From assembly GCA_030431355.1 (NCBI GenBank), contig JAUIJG010000292.1, forward strand, positions 1 to 6,828: 6,828 bases of DNA. The letters are read 5' to 3'. Shown piece by piece: positions 1 through 5,887 of the stretch (within the stretch, counting starts at the first letter, position 1; every line of letters starts with the position of its first letter). The notes beneath the pieces were generated by a model. The model was not told the DNA's origin. It was given only the letters and a program-made list of their open reading frames with translations, and did not search any database. The stretch is from a bacterium (GTDB taxonomy: Bacteria; Cyanobacteriota; Vampirovibrionia; Obscuribacterales; Obscuribacteraceae). Both the position numbers and the translations under genes were made by a program.

Positions 1-197
1 GCGCGCGCGGCGGTTTTCCTGAGCCCGTTTGATTCAGCCTGCAGCTCAGTCTGAAGTAGAGCCTGCAGTTCAATCTGCGTCGGCCCGGCTTTATTCCTGA
101 CCAATTGACTCGGCGAAAAGCTCAGCAAAAGACCAGCATGAATGCACCGGGCCGTGTTTTTTCTGAGGGGCTTTCGTTGGATCAAGCCAGGAAACAT
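1..197 (-). CDS. Possible start of an unrecognised protein, runs off left edge
   Basis: One minus-strand frame is free of stop codons from about position 359 to the left edge of the window. Its only ATG is at 197-195 and gives at least 65 codons. The product starts MFPGLIQRKPLRKN, then has a short hydrophobic stretch AGLLLSFS, then a Gln/Leu-rich segment in which ELQA occurs twice eight residues apart. No Shine-Dalgarno sequence precedes the ATG and I recognise no family. The opposite strand in the register-matched frame is also open for about 60 codons, which weakens the case. It could be a genuine N-terminus or a chance open frame in GC-rich DNA; I favour chance. Confidence 0.15.
   Translation of the reverse strand, partial: MFPGLIQRKPLRKNTARCIHAGLLLSFSPSQLVRNKAGPTQIELQALLQTELQAESNGLRKTAAR
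36..77. repeat. Two-copy direct repeat, 24-base period
   Basis: The 18-base unit AGCCTGCAGCTCAGTCTG at 36-53 recurs as AGCCTGCAGTTCAATCTG at 60-77, with 16 of 18 positions identical. Each copy holds a CTGCAG palindrome. The period of 24 bases is a multiple of three, so the repeat would be in frame if the region is coding. With only two copies near the window edge, its extent cannot be judged. Confidence 0.5.
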
Positions 198-373
198 ACG
201 ATGGTATGCAAAGGCTGCGTCTGCAGAATTAGAATTCAATCTATCTGAATGATGATTGACCTGAAGCCGCAGAAAACTGACCCGGAAACACTCTCGGAAC
301 TTTAGAATTCGGAGACGGAACGGGGGGTCACTTGGGTATTTAATTTTGGATGATTCGGATTACTTCCGGGAAT

Positions 374-394
374 CGACGCTAATTAGTAGCGACG
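374..394 (-). terminator. Imperfect hairpin over the RRM stop codon
   Basis: CGACGCTA (374-381) and TAGCGACG (387-394) pair over a 5-base loop with a single A-A mismatch. The hairpin covers the last codons and the stop of the RRM gene. A short palindrome TTCCGGGAA (364-372) follows. No T-rich tract follows on the minus strand, so this is not a standard intrinsic terminator; it may instead protect the 3' end or be incidental. Confidence 0.2.
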
Positions 395-652
395 CTCTCT
401 TGATTTTGGAGGTTTTGCCGGGTTGACGGCAATCTGTCTTCCTTCGACGGACTGACCATCAAGAGCCTTAACAGCAGCTTCAGCTTCTGCCTGGTTGCTC
501 ATTTCGACAAAGGCAAATCCCCTTTTTCTTCCGGTTTCCCTATCTGTGGGGATCTTTACCGATACGACGGTACCCGAGGGAGTAAAAATCTCTTCAAGAC
601 CTTTCTCATCAATGCTGAAAGGAAGGTTACCGACGAACAATTTTGTATTCAT
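383..652 (-). CDS. Single-RRM RNA-binding protein, cyanobacterial Rbp type
   Basis: This 89-residue protein is one RNA recognition motif plus a short basic tail. RNP2 is LFVGNL (residues 5-10) and RNP1 is RGFAFVEM (44-51); the aromatic residues F6, F46 and F48 are those that normally stack on RNA bases. The last RNP1 position, usually Phe or Tyr, is Met. The tail PPKSRERRY is basic and lacks the glycine-rich extension seen in some cyanobacterial and plant relatives. The length matches the bacterial RRM family, whose cyanobacterial members are often cold-induced and bind single-stranded RNA in the cytoplasm; here that role is inferred. The ATG at 652-650 is preceded by a purine-rich AAAGAGAAAAGAG tract. 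The gene is separated by about 200 bases from the next minus-strand gene and probably has its own promoter. Confidence 0.93.
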   Translation of the reverse strand: MNTKLFVGNLPFSIDEKGLEEIFTPSGTVVSVKIPTDRETGRKRGFAFVEMSNQAEAEAAVKALDGQSVEGRQIAVNPAKPPKSRERRY

Positions 653-751
653 ATTTCTCTTTTCTCTTTAACAGCTACAGCAGGGAACAAGAATTGCCAT
701 AGCACTTCCAAAATCAGAAGGTATTAAAAGTATGACAGTGATCAGCTTAAG

Positions 752-764
752 AAAGCACTGCTTT
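752..764. repeat. Perfect dyad AAAGCA-C-TGCTTT
   Basis: Arms AAAGCA (752-757) and TGCTTT (759-764) are perfectly complementary around a single centre base. The dyad would lie in the 5' leader of the RRM transcript, about 100 bases before its start codon. With a one-base centre it suits a dimeric protein binding site better than an RNA hairpin. Confidence 0.4.
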
Positions 765-794
765 TTAGCATATTCTGTATTAATTATTATCATT

Positions 795-810
795 CGAGCA
801 AATATGCTCG
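795..810. promoter_or_regulatory. Perfect 16-base dyad, candidate operator or hairpin
   Basis: CGAGCA (795-800) and TGCTCG (805-810) are perfect inverted arms around AATA. The dyad sits between the putative -35 and -10 hexamers of the RRM gene, where a bound repressor would block polymerase. It is also about 46 bases after the stop codon of the TPR gene, so it could act as a 3'-end hairpin, but no T tract follows it. I cannot assign it to a known regulator. Confidence 0.4.
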
Positions 811-856
811 CTGCAATCAATTGGCTGGATAACCTTTTCTTTCCCTTGTTAAAGCC

Positions 857-1867
857 TTACAAATAGCCAGGTCCGGGTGGTCCCTGGGGACCTTCAGGTC
901 CTGCAGGCGGGGTATTTGTGTTTTCGGGAGCCTGGTTCGGGGATTTGATTTGTTCTTCCACCACCGAGAGATTCGCTCTAGCCGCCTCCAGATCGGAGTT
1001 TAATTTCAAAGCGCTGCCAAAATCGCCAGCCGCTCCCTTTATGTCGCCCAGCATATAGCGAGCCATGGCTCGGTTGTAGAAGGCCTGGGCCAGAAGGGGT
1101 GCCTTGTCTATGGCAAGATTGAATTCTTTAATTGCCGTGTGGATAAGCGTAGTTGCATCGCTCCCCTGGCTCTTTTCGTTAGCTGCTTTTCCCTTGCCAG
1201 CAACTTCCAGGGCTGAGTTCAGAAAGATAAAGCCCCGGTTGTAATGGGCCTGGGCCAGGTCAGGTCTCAGTTTGAGAGTGGCGGTGAATTGGGAGGCGGC
1301 TTCCTGGCGATTTCCGGTCCAGTAATAAAGAGATGCCTGGTTGTAGAGAGTTTGAAAGATATGGCTGTTGCGCTTTTGTGAACTCTGAAAGTGTTCAAGG
1401 GCTTTTGCATAGTCTCGTTTGTAGGAGGCGTCTAGACCGGCGTTATAGTCGGATGCTCCCTCTATCTCCAGAGAGTTGGCGTAGCCGGCAAGTCCTGCCG
1501 GACCTGCCAGGGGGGCAAGGCCGACAGCCCTGGCTTGCCAGGATTTGCTGCTCAGAGCCAGTTCCGGATTGACCGGGTTTGCGGCCGAAGCCGGTGATTT
1601 TGAGCCGGTCTTCCCTGCCTTACCCTGGCCGTACTGATCGCCGGTGGGGTCGGGGAGCTTGATCCACATTGTTGCCGCGAAGTTTATAAAGAATAGAAAG
1701 ACGGCAGTGCCTGCCAGTCCAGTAAGTATGAGGTAGACCGGGCTGTTTTTGCGCCTCTTCAGAGGACCATCTTGTTTGACGGTAAAGAATTCCGCCTGGG
1801 TCGCTTCTTCGGCCGAGTCTTCGCATATGGTGGCAAAGTCGTCGAGAAGATTGTTGTCCGCCGGCAA
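857..1867 (-). CDS. Membrane-anchored TPR protein with collagen-like tail
   Basis: The 336-residue product has an acidic N-terminal segment, a basic KRRK patch (37-40), one membrane helix (about 44-69), a Gly/Ala/Pro/Ser-rich linker (about 70-130), and a TPR array. Repeats are visible near 136-169, 170-203, about 204-259 (with an insertion) and 260-293, showing YNAGLDASY, LYNQASLYYWTG, AHYNRGFIF and AFYNRAMARYMLGD. Positive residues before the helix predict a cytoplasmic N-terminus and an extracytoplasmic TPR domain, probably a protein-protein scaffold. The C-terminus holds four Gly-X-Y triplets (323-334). No ATG or GTG is available: the frame is closed by TAA at about 1908-1906, and the only start candidate is TTG at 1867-1865, preceded by AAGAAGAG. 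The first 109 bases overlap the upstream J-like gene in another frame. The acidic, soluble-looking N-terminus suggests coding continues from upstream, so this may be the 3' part of a frameshifted gene. Confidence 0.75.
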   Translation of the reverse strand: MPADNNLLDDFATICEDSAEEATQAEFFTVKQDGPLKRRKNSPVYLILTGLAGTAVFLFFINFAATMWIKLPDPTGDQYGQGKAGKTGSKSPASAANPVNPELALSSKSWQARAVGLAPLAGPAGLAGYANSLEIEGASDYNAGLDASYKRDYAKALEHFQSSQKRNSHIFQTLYNQASLYYWTGNRQEAASQFTATLKLRPDLAQAHYNRGFIFLNSALEVAGKGKAANEKSQGSDATTLIHTAIKEFNLAIDKAPLLAQAFYNRAMARYMLGDIKGAAGDFGSALKLNSDLEAARANLSVVEEQIKSPNQAPENTNTPPAGPEGPQGPPGPGYL

Positions 1868-2610
1868 ATCTCTTCTTTGACATTTTCCGTCGCTGCTTTT
1901 GCTGCTTTATACAGGTCTTCGTAAAACTGATCCGGATCCTCGATCTCTTCAGTTTTGAGGGATTGGGCTGTTTTTCGGGCGGCATTTTCGGCTGCTTCTT
2001 TTATGAGGCTGACGGTCTTTTTCTTGAGGCTTTCTATTCGAGCACTTTGATGTTTTGCTTTCTTAAGATCCTCTTCCTTGTGCTTCTTGCGCAGCATCTT
2101 GAGATGCTCTTTCTCTTGCCGCAAACTTACTACGTTGGTACCGATGGCAGTGCCGTTCTCCTGTTTGCTGATAGGCGTGGGCACTCCAGGAGTCGGACCG
2201 GGAACGATGTTGTCGGGTTCTGACGCGGAATCTTTATCTGAGTGCTCCTCGGAAAGAGAAGAAGCCTCGGTCGAATCGGAGTCTTCCGGAATCGGGTCTT
2301 CTTTGCTTCGCAAGAAGTCCTCCCGGCTTGCTTCTCCGAGGATTATCAGGTCGTTGCACTTGTTGAGATATTCACGGAATTTGCGGGGACTTGTAAGGCA
2401 ATCAAAGGCAAGGTGAATCTCTTCGATTTGCTGTTTGGCTCTCCGGGAAGCATTTTTGTCGTCGGACAGATAATCGCTCTGGCACAATGAAGACTGGCGG
2501 AATCGGGCGCGCTTAAGTTGGCGCAAAGAAGCTTCGGAAGAAACGTCCAGTACTTCGCGGAAATACTCTTTTAAACTAGTCTCGTCCAGCTTTGTGACCA
2601 GTGTAGACAT
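1759..2610 (-). CDS. J-like protein with degenerate HPD loop and charged helix
   Basis: The 283-residue reading begins with a segment (about 13-83) that matches the layout of a DnaJ J domain: LKEYFREVLDVSSEASLRQL corresponds to helices I-II and IEEIHLAFDCLTSPRKFREYL to helix III and its end. The HPD tripeptide needed to stimulate Hsp70 ATPase is replaced by Q44-S45-D46, so classical co-chaperone activity is unlikely. An acidic Ser/Glu/Asp linker (about 101-134) and a long Lys/Glu/Ala-rich, probably coiled-coil, helix (about 160-247) follow. From residue 249 the sequence turns into an unpatterned basic tail (RRTTIF... RPKKRPRRN), typical of out-of-frame reading, exactly where the TPR frame becomes protein-like. 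The ATG at 2610-2608 has GGAG ten bases upstream and a second GGGAG touching it. The true product may end earlier or fuse with the TPR protein. Confidence 0.7.
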   Translation of the reverse strand: MSTLVTKLDETSLKEYFREVLDVSSEASLRQLKRARFRQSSLCQSDYLSDDKNASRRAKQQIEEIHLAFDCLTSPRKFREYLNKCNDLIILGEASREDFLRSKEDPIPEDSDSTEASSLSEEHSDKDSASEPDNIVPGPTPGVPTPISKQENGTAIGTNVVSLRQEKEHLKMLRKKHKEEDLKKAKHQSARIESLKKKTVSLIKEAAENAARKTAQSLKTEEIEDPDQFYEDLYKAAKAATENVKEEICRRTTIFSTTLPPYAKTRPKKRPRRNSLPSNKMVL

Positions 2611-2768
2611 CTCCCGATTTCTCCACCGTGTATTCTATACCCAGATATGATGACCGTTTCCATTCAACTATCCAACTTAACAATTGAAGGACTCATAATT
2701 TTTTAGACAGTGCACCGGCGTGTCGCAGGGAATATGATCGTATGTCTATTAATTAGTAAGTCTCCAAT
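2611..2768. promoter_or_regulatory. Divergent intergenic region with candidate promoters
   Basis: This 158-base AT-rich gap separates the minus-strand J/TPR genes from the plus-strand operon, so it should hold promoters for both. On the plus strand TATGAT (2733-2738) is a good -10 match, 31 bases before the operon's ATG, but no convincing -35 lies at standard distance (TAGACA at 2704-2709 is 23 bases away). The -10 lies within an imperfect dyad ATATGATCGTAT (2732-2743). On the minus strand TAGAAT is a weak -10 candidate not far before the J-like gene. A T6 tract lies at about 2699-2704. Nothing else is evident. Confidence 0.4.
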
Positions 2769-4412
2769 ATGGAAAACGAAGAAATTAAAAAGGACCCTCC
2801 CTCCGACAAGTCCGGTGACACCGGACTATGGTCTCGGTTCGTGCAGGCCTGGGGAAGCTTAATCCGTTCCCGGGGTGGGGTGGTGGTCCTGGGTTTCGTT
2901 ATCGCCATCGTTTTTGGAGTGATGATTGCAAAGGGTCTTGAATGGTCCGAGGTCCTGGGGGCTTTTGGCAGAGCCCAGTGGTTGCCCTGGTTGCCCATGG
3001 CTGTGGCTGTCTATATCCTGGGTATGCTGCTCAGGGGTTTGCGTCTCAAGCTCCTGGTGGTGGATGAATCCACGCTTTCGGTGGGGACAGCCAGCAACAT
3101 TGTGGCAGTGGGCTATGTGACCAACAACATATTACCCTTGAGGCTGGGAGAATTTGCCCGGGCAGGTATGCTGGCGGAGAGGAGCGGACTGCCATATCTA
3201 CTGGCTCTGACCATAACCTTTCTGGAGAGGTTGCTCGATGGTCTGGTCATCATATTCTTGTTTGTGCTCGGCTCTCTTCTGATTCCTGTCAACGACGAGA
3301 TGCGTCAGTATGCCGGACTGGCAGCCATTTTGTTTGCCATGGCTATTCTTGTGGTCGGATTTATAACGCTGAGTCCCCAGTCTGCTATCGGTCTTACTTC
3401 CAACCTTACCGCCTGGCTGGGACGAGAATGGCATCACAAGGCTCTCAGCATAGTGACCCAGATTAACCGGGGATTCGCCTGTCTCAGGGATGCTAAAAGC
3501 GCGCTTCTGGTGCTCTCTTCTTCCCTTCTGGTCTGGGTGTTTGAGTCTCTGTTCTTCATGTTGGTTTTACCCTGCTTCGGCATGCCTCTGGGCTTTGTCC
3601 GCTCAATCGTGACCATGTCCGTGACCAACCTCAGTATCCTCATTCCCAACAGCCCTGGTTATGTGGGGGTCTATGACTACGCATGCCAGCGGGCACTCCT
3701 GGCTATATCTTCGGTGCCGGGCATCACTCCCGGTACCATGACTCCGCTCTCTGTCGAACCTGCCACTGCGTTCAGCTACGCCGTGGTGGTGCACTTCGTC
3801 TTCTTTGCCACCGTGACTGTCTGGGGCATTTTTGCCATAGTCAAATATAGCCTTGAAGTTGGAGCGGCCCGGGCATTGACATGGGAAGCCAAGTCAATCA
3901 AAAAACTGCCCGATGAGAAGCTGGGTTCCGCCAGCGTTATTATCTCGGTGCCTGATATCGATAATAGTATCACTCCCGAGCTGTCGGAGTTCTGGGCTGC
4001 TGTCTGTGAATGTTTTCTGCCTGGCGAGTCGGAGATAGATTTGAGTGAGGAGAAACGTCGAGAGATTCATCGTGAGGTGGGCCGGTTCACATTTACCCAG
4101 ATAGGCTGTATTCCATTCCGCTACAAAGTACTTTTCGATATTGGTCTATTCGGCTTTAAGCTCTATATTTTTGCCTTCAGCGGTCGATTCATTTGTGATG
4201 TGCCCCTGGACAAACGTCGAAAACTGGTTGAATTCTGGGCGTTTGGACCGATAGGCGTGACGCGTAAGTTTATGAAATTGATACGCAGTCTGGCGATTCT
4301 GGCCTACTTCGATAACGCGGAGGTTCAAGCCGCATTGGACAGGAAAGCGGGTGGAGACGAAAATCCCGATTCGACTACTTCCGAAGCCGATGATGAGAAG
4401 GTGAACGCATGA
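2769..4412 (+). CDS. YbhN/MprF-N-like membrane flippase fused to an alcohol-oxidase helper-like domain
   Basis: The 547-residue protein has a charged cytosolic N-terminus (1-36), about eight membrane helices (about 37-360) and a soluble C-terminal region. Motifs of the lysylphosphatidylglycerol synthase TM/UPF0104 superfamily are clear: NNILPLRLGEFARA (119-132), FLERLLDGLVI (151-161) and PNSPGYVGVYDY (293-304). Relatives such as the MprF N-terminal domain and AglD move or handle lipid-linked molecules; the substrate here is unknown. Residues about 400-522 (ELSEFWAAVCECFLPGE ... VPLDKRRKLVEFW ... RKFMKLIRSLAILAYF) resemble the N-terminal region of long-chain fatty alcohol oxidases preceding their GMC domain, related in style to the small helper subunit of gluconate dehydrogenase. 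This match is from memory of the family pattern and is an inference. The ATG at 2769 has no Shine-Dalgarno sequence. The stop overlaps the next gene's start (ATGA), so the fused domain probably pairs with the GMC enzyme. Confidence 0.85.
   Translation: MENEEIKKDPPSDKSGDTGLWSRFVQAWGSLIRSRGGVVVLGFVIAIVFGVMIAKGLEWSEVLGAFGRAQWLPWLPMAVAVYILGMLLRGLRLKLLVVDESTLSVGTASNIVAVGYVTNNILPLRLGEFARAGMLAERSGLPYLLALTITFLERLLDGLVIIFLFVLGSLLIPVNDEMRQYAGLAAILFAMAILVVGFITLSPQSAIGLTSNLTAWLGREWHHKALSIVTQINRGFACLRDAKSALLVLSSSLLVWVFESLFFMLVLPCFGMPLGFVRSIVTMSVTNLSILIPNSPGYVGVYDYACQRALLAISSVPGITPGTMTPLSVEPATAFSYAVVVHFVFFATVTVWGIFAIVKYSLEVGAARALTWEAKSIKKLPDEKLGSASVIISVPDIDNSITPELSEFWAAVCECFLPGESEIDLSEEKRREIHREVGRFTFTQIGCIPFRYKVLFDIGLFGFKLYIFAFSGRFICDVPLDKRRKLVEFWAFGPIGVTRKFMKLIRSLAILAYFDNAEVQAALDRKAGGDENPDSTTSEADDEKVNA
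2809..2827 (+). repeat. Perfect 19-base dyad in the early coding sequence
   Basis: AGTCCGGTG (2809-2817) and CACCGGACT (2819-2827) are perfect 9-base arms around a single A, starting 40 bases after the A of the operon's first ATG. It encodes part of KSGDTGL in the disordered N-terminus. In RNA it can fold into an 8-base-pair stem with a 3-base loop. It may be an operator or an early mRNA structure that slows translation; a chance codon arrangement is possible. Confidence 0.45.
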
Positions 4413-5887
4413 GCAGCCCAGGTGAAGAAAAATCTTTGAAGGTGGAGGTTCTTATTGTCGGTTCGGGCGCCGGTGGTGCTGTCACTGCGATTGAATTGGC
4501 CAAGGCAGGATTTAGCGTGGTGGTGCTGGAGGAGGGAAGGCGCCACAGTCTCAGTGCCTACGGCCAGTCCTCGACCCGGTCCATGCAGCTTCTCTACCGG
4601 AACAAGGGTATGACCCCGGTGATAGGCTCCATCCCCATAGGCTTCGTGGAAGGGCGCTGTCTGGGCGGGAGCACCGAGATCAATAGCGGATTCTGGCATC
4701 GCCTTCCGCCCGAGTTTGCCATGCGCTGGACCAAGCAGTTTGAGATAGAGAATTTCAAGACAGAATCTCTAGAGCCTCATTTTGAGTGGGCGGAGAAGAA
4801 CCTTCATGTCACTAAGGCGACCGAGCTGCCGCCCAGCACCGACGTTTTCAAGAAAGGCGTTGAGTTGATGGGTTGGTCGGCCAGGGTTGTGAGCCGGGCT
4901 GCCAAAGATTGTGTCAACACGAACGCCTGCGCGTCGGGATGCCCGAAAGGGGCGAAACAGGGCATGACCAGGAATTTGATTCCCATGGCTGAGAAGTGGG
5001 GAGTCAATTTCATGACCGGAGCAAAGGTGAAGCTGCTTCTCAAAGATCGCGGTAGAGTAACCGGGGTGCTTGCTGAAATTCAGGGTGAAGATAGAACCAC
5101 AGATCTTGTGCGCATCGACGCGGAGCATGTTTTTGTATGCTGTGGAGCGACCCAGACACCTGCCCTGTTACGAAGGAGCGGCATTCGTTCCCATGTGGGC
5201 GACACATTTCAAATTCATCCGATGCTCAAAGTGGCCGCATTGTTCGACGAAGAGATTAATGCTCAGGAGAGCGTGATGCCGATGGTTCAAGTGAAAGAGT
5301 TCTGGCCTGATATCTCCATGGGCGGCTCCTTTTTCACCGTCGGCCACCTGGCCATGAACCTCAGCGACAACTGGCTTGAAAATCGTGACTTGGTAAAGCA
5401 ATACCGAAACATGGCGACCTACTACGTGGCCGTGCGGGGGACCGGTCGCGGAACCGTGCGCCCTGCTCGTTTCGGCAGTGACTACTCCCACCTGAAGTAT
5501 GAACTTTCCGATGTCGACCTGAGACATCTCAGTCAGGGACTAGCCAGGCTCTCCACCCTTCTCATGCAGGCTGGCGCGAAAGCTGTCTATCCCTGTGTTC
5601 AGGGATTGCCCAAGATAGAGTCGGAGCTTGAGGCAGTACGCTGGCTGGACGAAAATCTGCCCCGCAATAAATTGAGTCTCACCACGGTGCACGCCTTTTC
5701 AACCTGCCCCATGGGAGAGAGGCAGGATAAGTGCGCTGCCGATTCTTTCGGCCGGGTCTTCGGATTTGAAAATCTCTATATCAACGATGCCAGTATGCTG
5801 CCGGATTCCCCGGGAATCAATCCCCAGGGAACTATCATGGCGGTGGCTCGGCGAAACGCTCAACACTTCATAGCGGAGAAGAAATGA
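4409..5887 (+). CDS. GMC-family FAD oxidoreductase, long-chain alcohol oxidase type
   Basis: This 492-residue enzyme is expected to oxidise a primary or secondary alcohol using FAD. The ADP-binding Rossmann motif is VGSGAGG (17-23) with E36-E37 ending the second strand; the GMC signature is RCLGGSTEINSG (83-94). NACASGCPKGAKQGM (172-186), with C174 and C178, and FQIHPMLK (H270) match the long-chain alcohol oxidase branch rather than choline dehydrogenase. The catalytic pair is H428 (TVHAFSTCPMG) and N471 (SPGINPQGT). There is no signal peptide or membrane helix, so it should be cytoplasmic or peripheral on the membrane. It is shorter than fused alcohol oxidases of about 700 residues because their N-terminal helper region is absent here and seems to be attached to the preceding protein. 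AAGGTG (4398-4403) is a good ribosome binding site five bases before the ATG. ATGA overlaps link both neighbours. Cholesterol-oxidase-like use of a sterol or hopanoid cannot be excluded. Confidence 0.9.
   Translation: MSSPGEEKSLKVEVLIVGSGAGGAVTAIELAKAGFSVVVLEEGRRHSLSAYGQSSTRSMQLLYRNKGMTPVIGSIPIGFVEGRCLGGSTEINSGFWHRLPPEFAMRWTKQFEIENFKTESLEPHFEWAEKNLHVTKATELPPSTDVFKKGVELMGWSARVVSRAAKDCVNTNACASGCPKGAKQGMTRNLIPMAEKWGVNFMTGAKVKLLLKDRGRVTGVLAEIQGEDRTTDLVRIDAEHVFVCCGATQTPALLRRSGIRSHVGDTFQIHPMLKVAALFDEEINAQESVMPMVQVKEFWPDISMGGSFFTVGHLAMNLSDNWLENRDLVKQYRNMATYYVAVRGTGRGTVRPARFGSDYSHLKYELSDVDLRHLSQGLARLSTLLMQAGAKAVYPCVQGLPKIESELEAVRWLDENLPRNKLSLTTVHAFSTCPMGERQDKCAADSFGRVFGFENLYINDASMLPDSPGINPQGTIMAVARRNAQHFIAEKK

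Larger units (their letters stand above)
1..382. other. Left-edge region without a convincing gene
   Basis: This stretch lies downstream of the minus-strand RRM gene. It contains a weak minus-strand open frame reaching the window edge, a 24-base-period direct repeat, a small inverted repeat CATAC-GATG-GTATG at 195-208, and an imperfect hairpin next to the RRM stop codon. No recognisable protein family, RNA gene or mobile-element end is visible in any frame. The plus frame with ATG at 138 gives only 36 codons of cysteine-containing sequence with no ribosome binding site. I regard it as mostly intergenic. Confidence 0.5.
653..856 (-). promoter_or_regulatory. AT-rich upstream region of the RRM gene with possible promoter
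   Basis: Reading the minus strand, TTGCAG (816-811) and GATAAT (791-786) resemble -35 and -10 hexamers, but the spacer is 19 bases, longer than ideal. Transcription would start near 778, giving a leader of about 125 bases. Two perfect dyads lie in the region (listed separately), one exactly between the putative hexamers and one in the leader. Long leaders are known for cold-induced cyanobacterial rbp genes, so post-transcriptional control is possible. No open frame of interest is seen. Confidence 0.35.

Noticed and set aside
138..248. Plus-strand 36-codon frame with cysteines (KGCVC)
   Set aside because: It has no ribosome binding site, no family resemblance and lies in a region where several frames are open by chance.
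795..824. Intrinsic terminator for the TPR gene at the 16-base dyad
   Set aside because: The hairpin is followed by AATGATAATAATT rather than a run of T on the minus strand; an operator or mixed role is more plausible.
1620..1985. Third overlapping minus-strand frame (121 codons) starting MSKKRFAGG or further upstream, across the J/TPR junction
   Set aside because: It is basic, low in pattern and fully inside the two better frames; neither a domain nor a membrane segment of its own is seen, so it looks like a shadow frame.
1963..2490. Several plus-strand open frames opposite the J-like gene
   Set aside because: They are antisense to a Lys/Glu-rich coding region, which naturally gives Phe/Leu/Ser-rich open frames; no start signals or domains.
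2698..2709. T6 tract as a terminator
   Set aside because: It lies in the gap between divergently transcribed genes, where no transcript needs to end, and no stem precedes it.
4325..5527. Minus-strand open frames of about 119-124 codons opposite the flippase end and GMC gene
   Set aside because: His/Ala/Gly-rich antisense shadows of well-supported GMC coding sequence, without family features.
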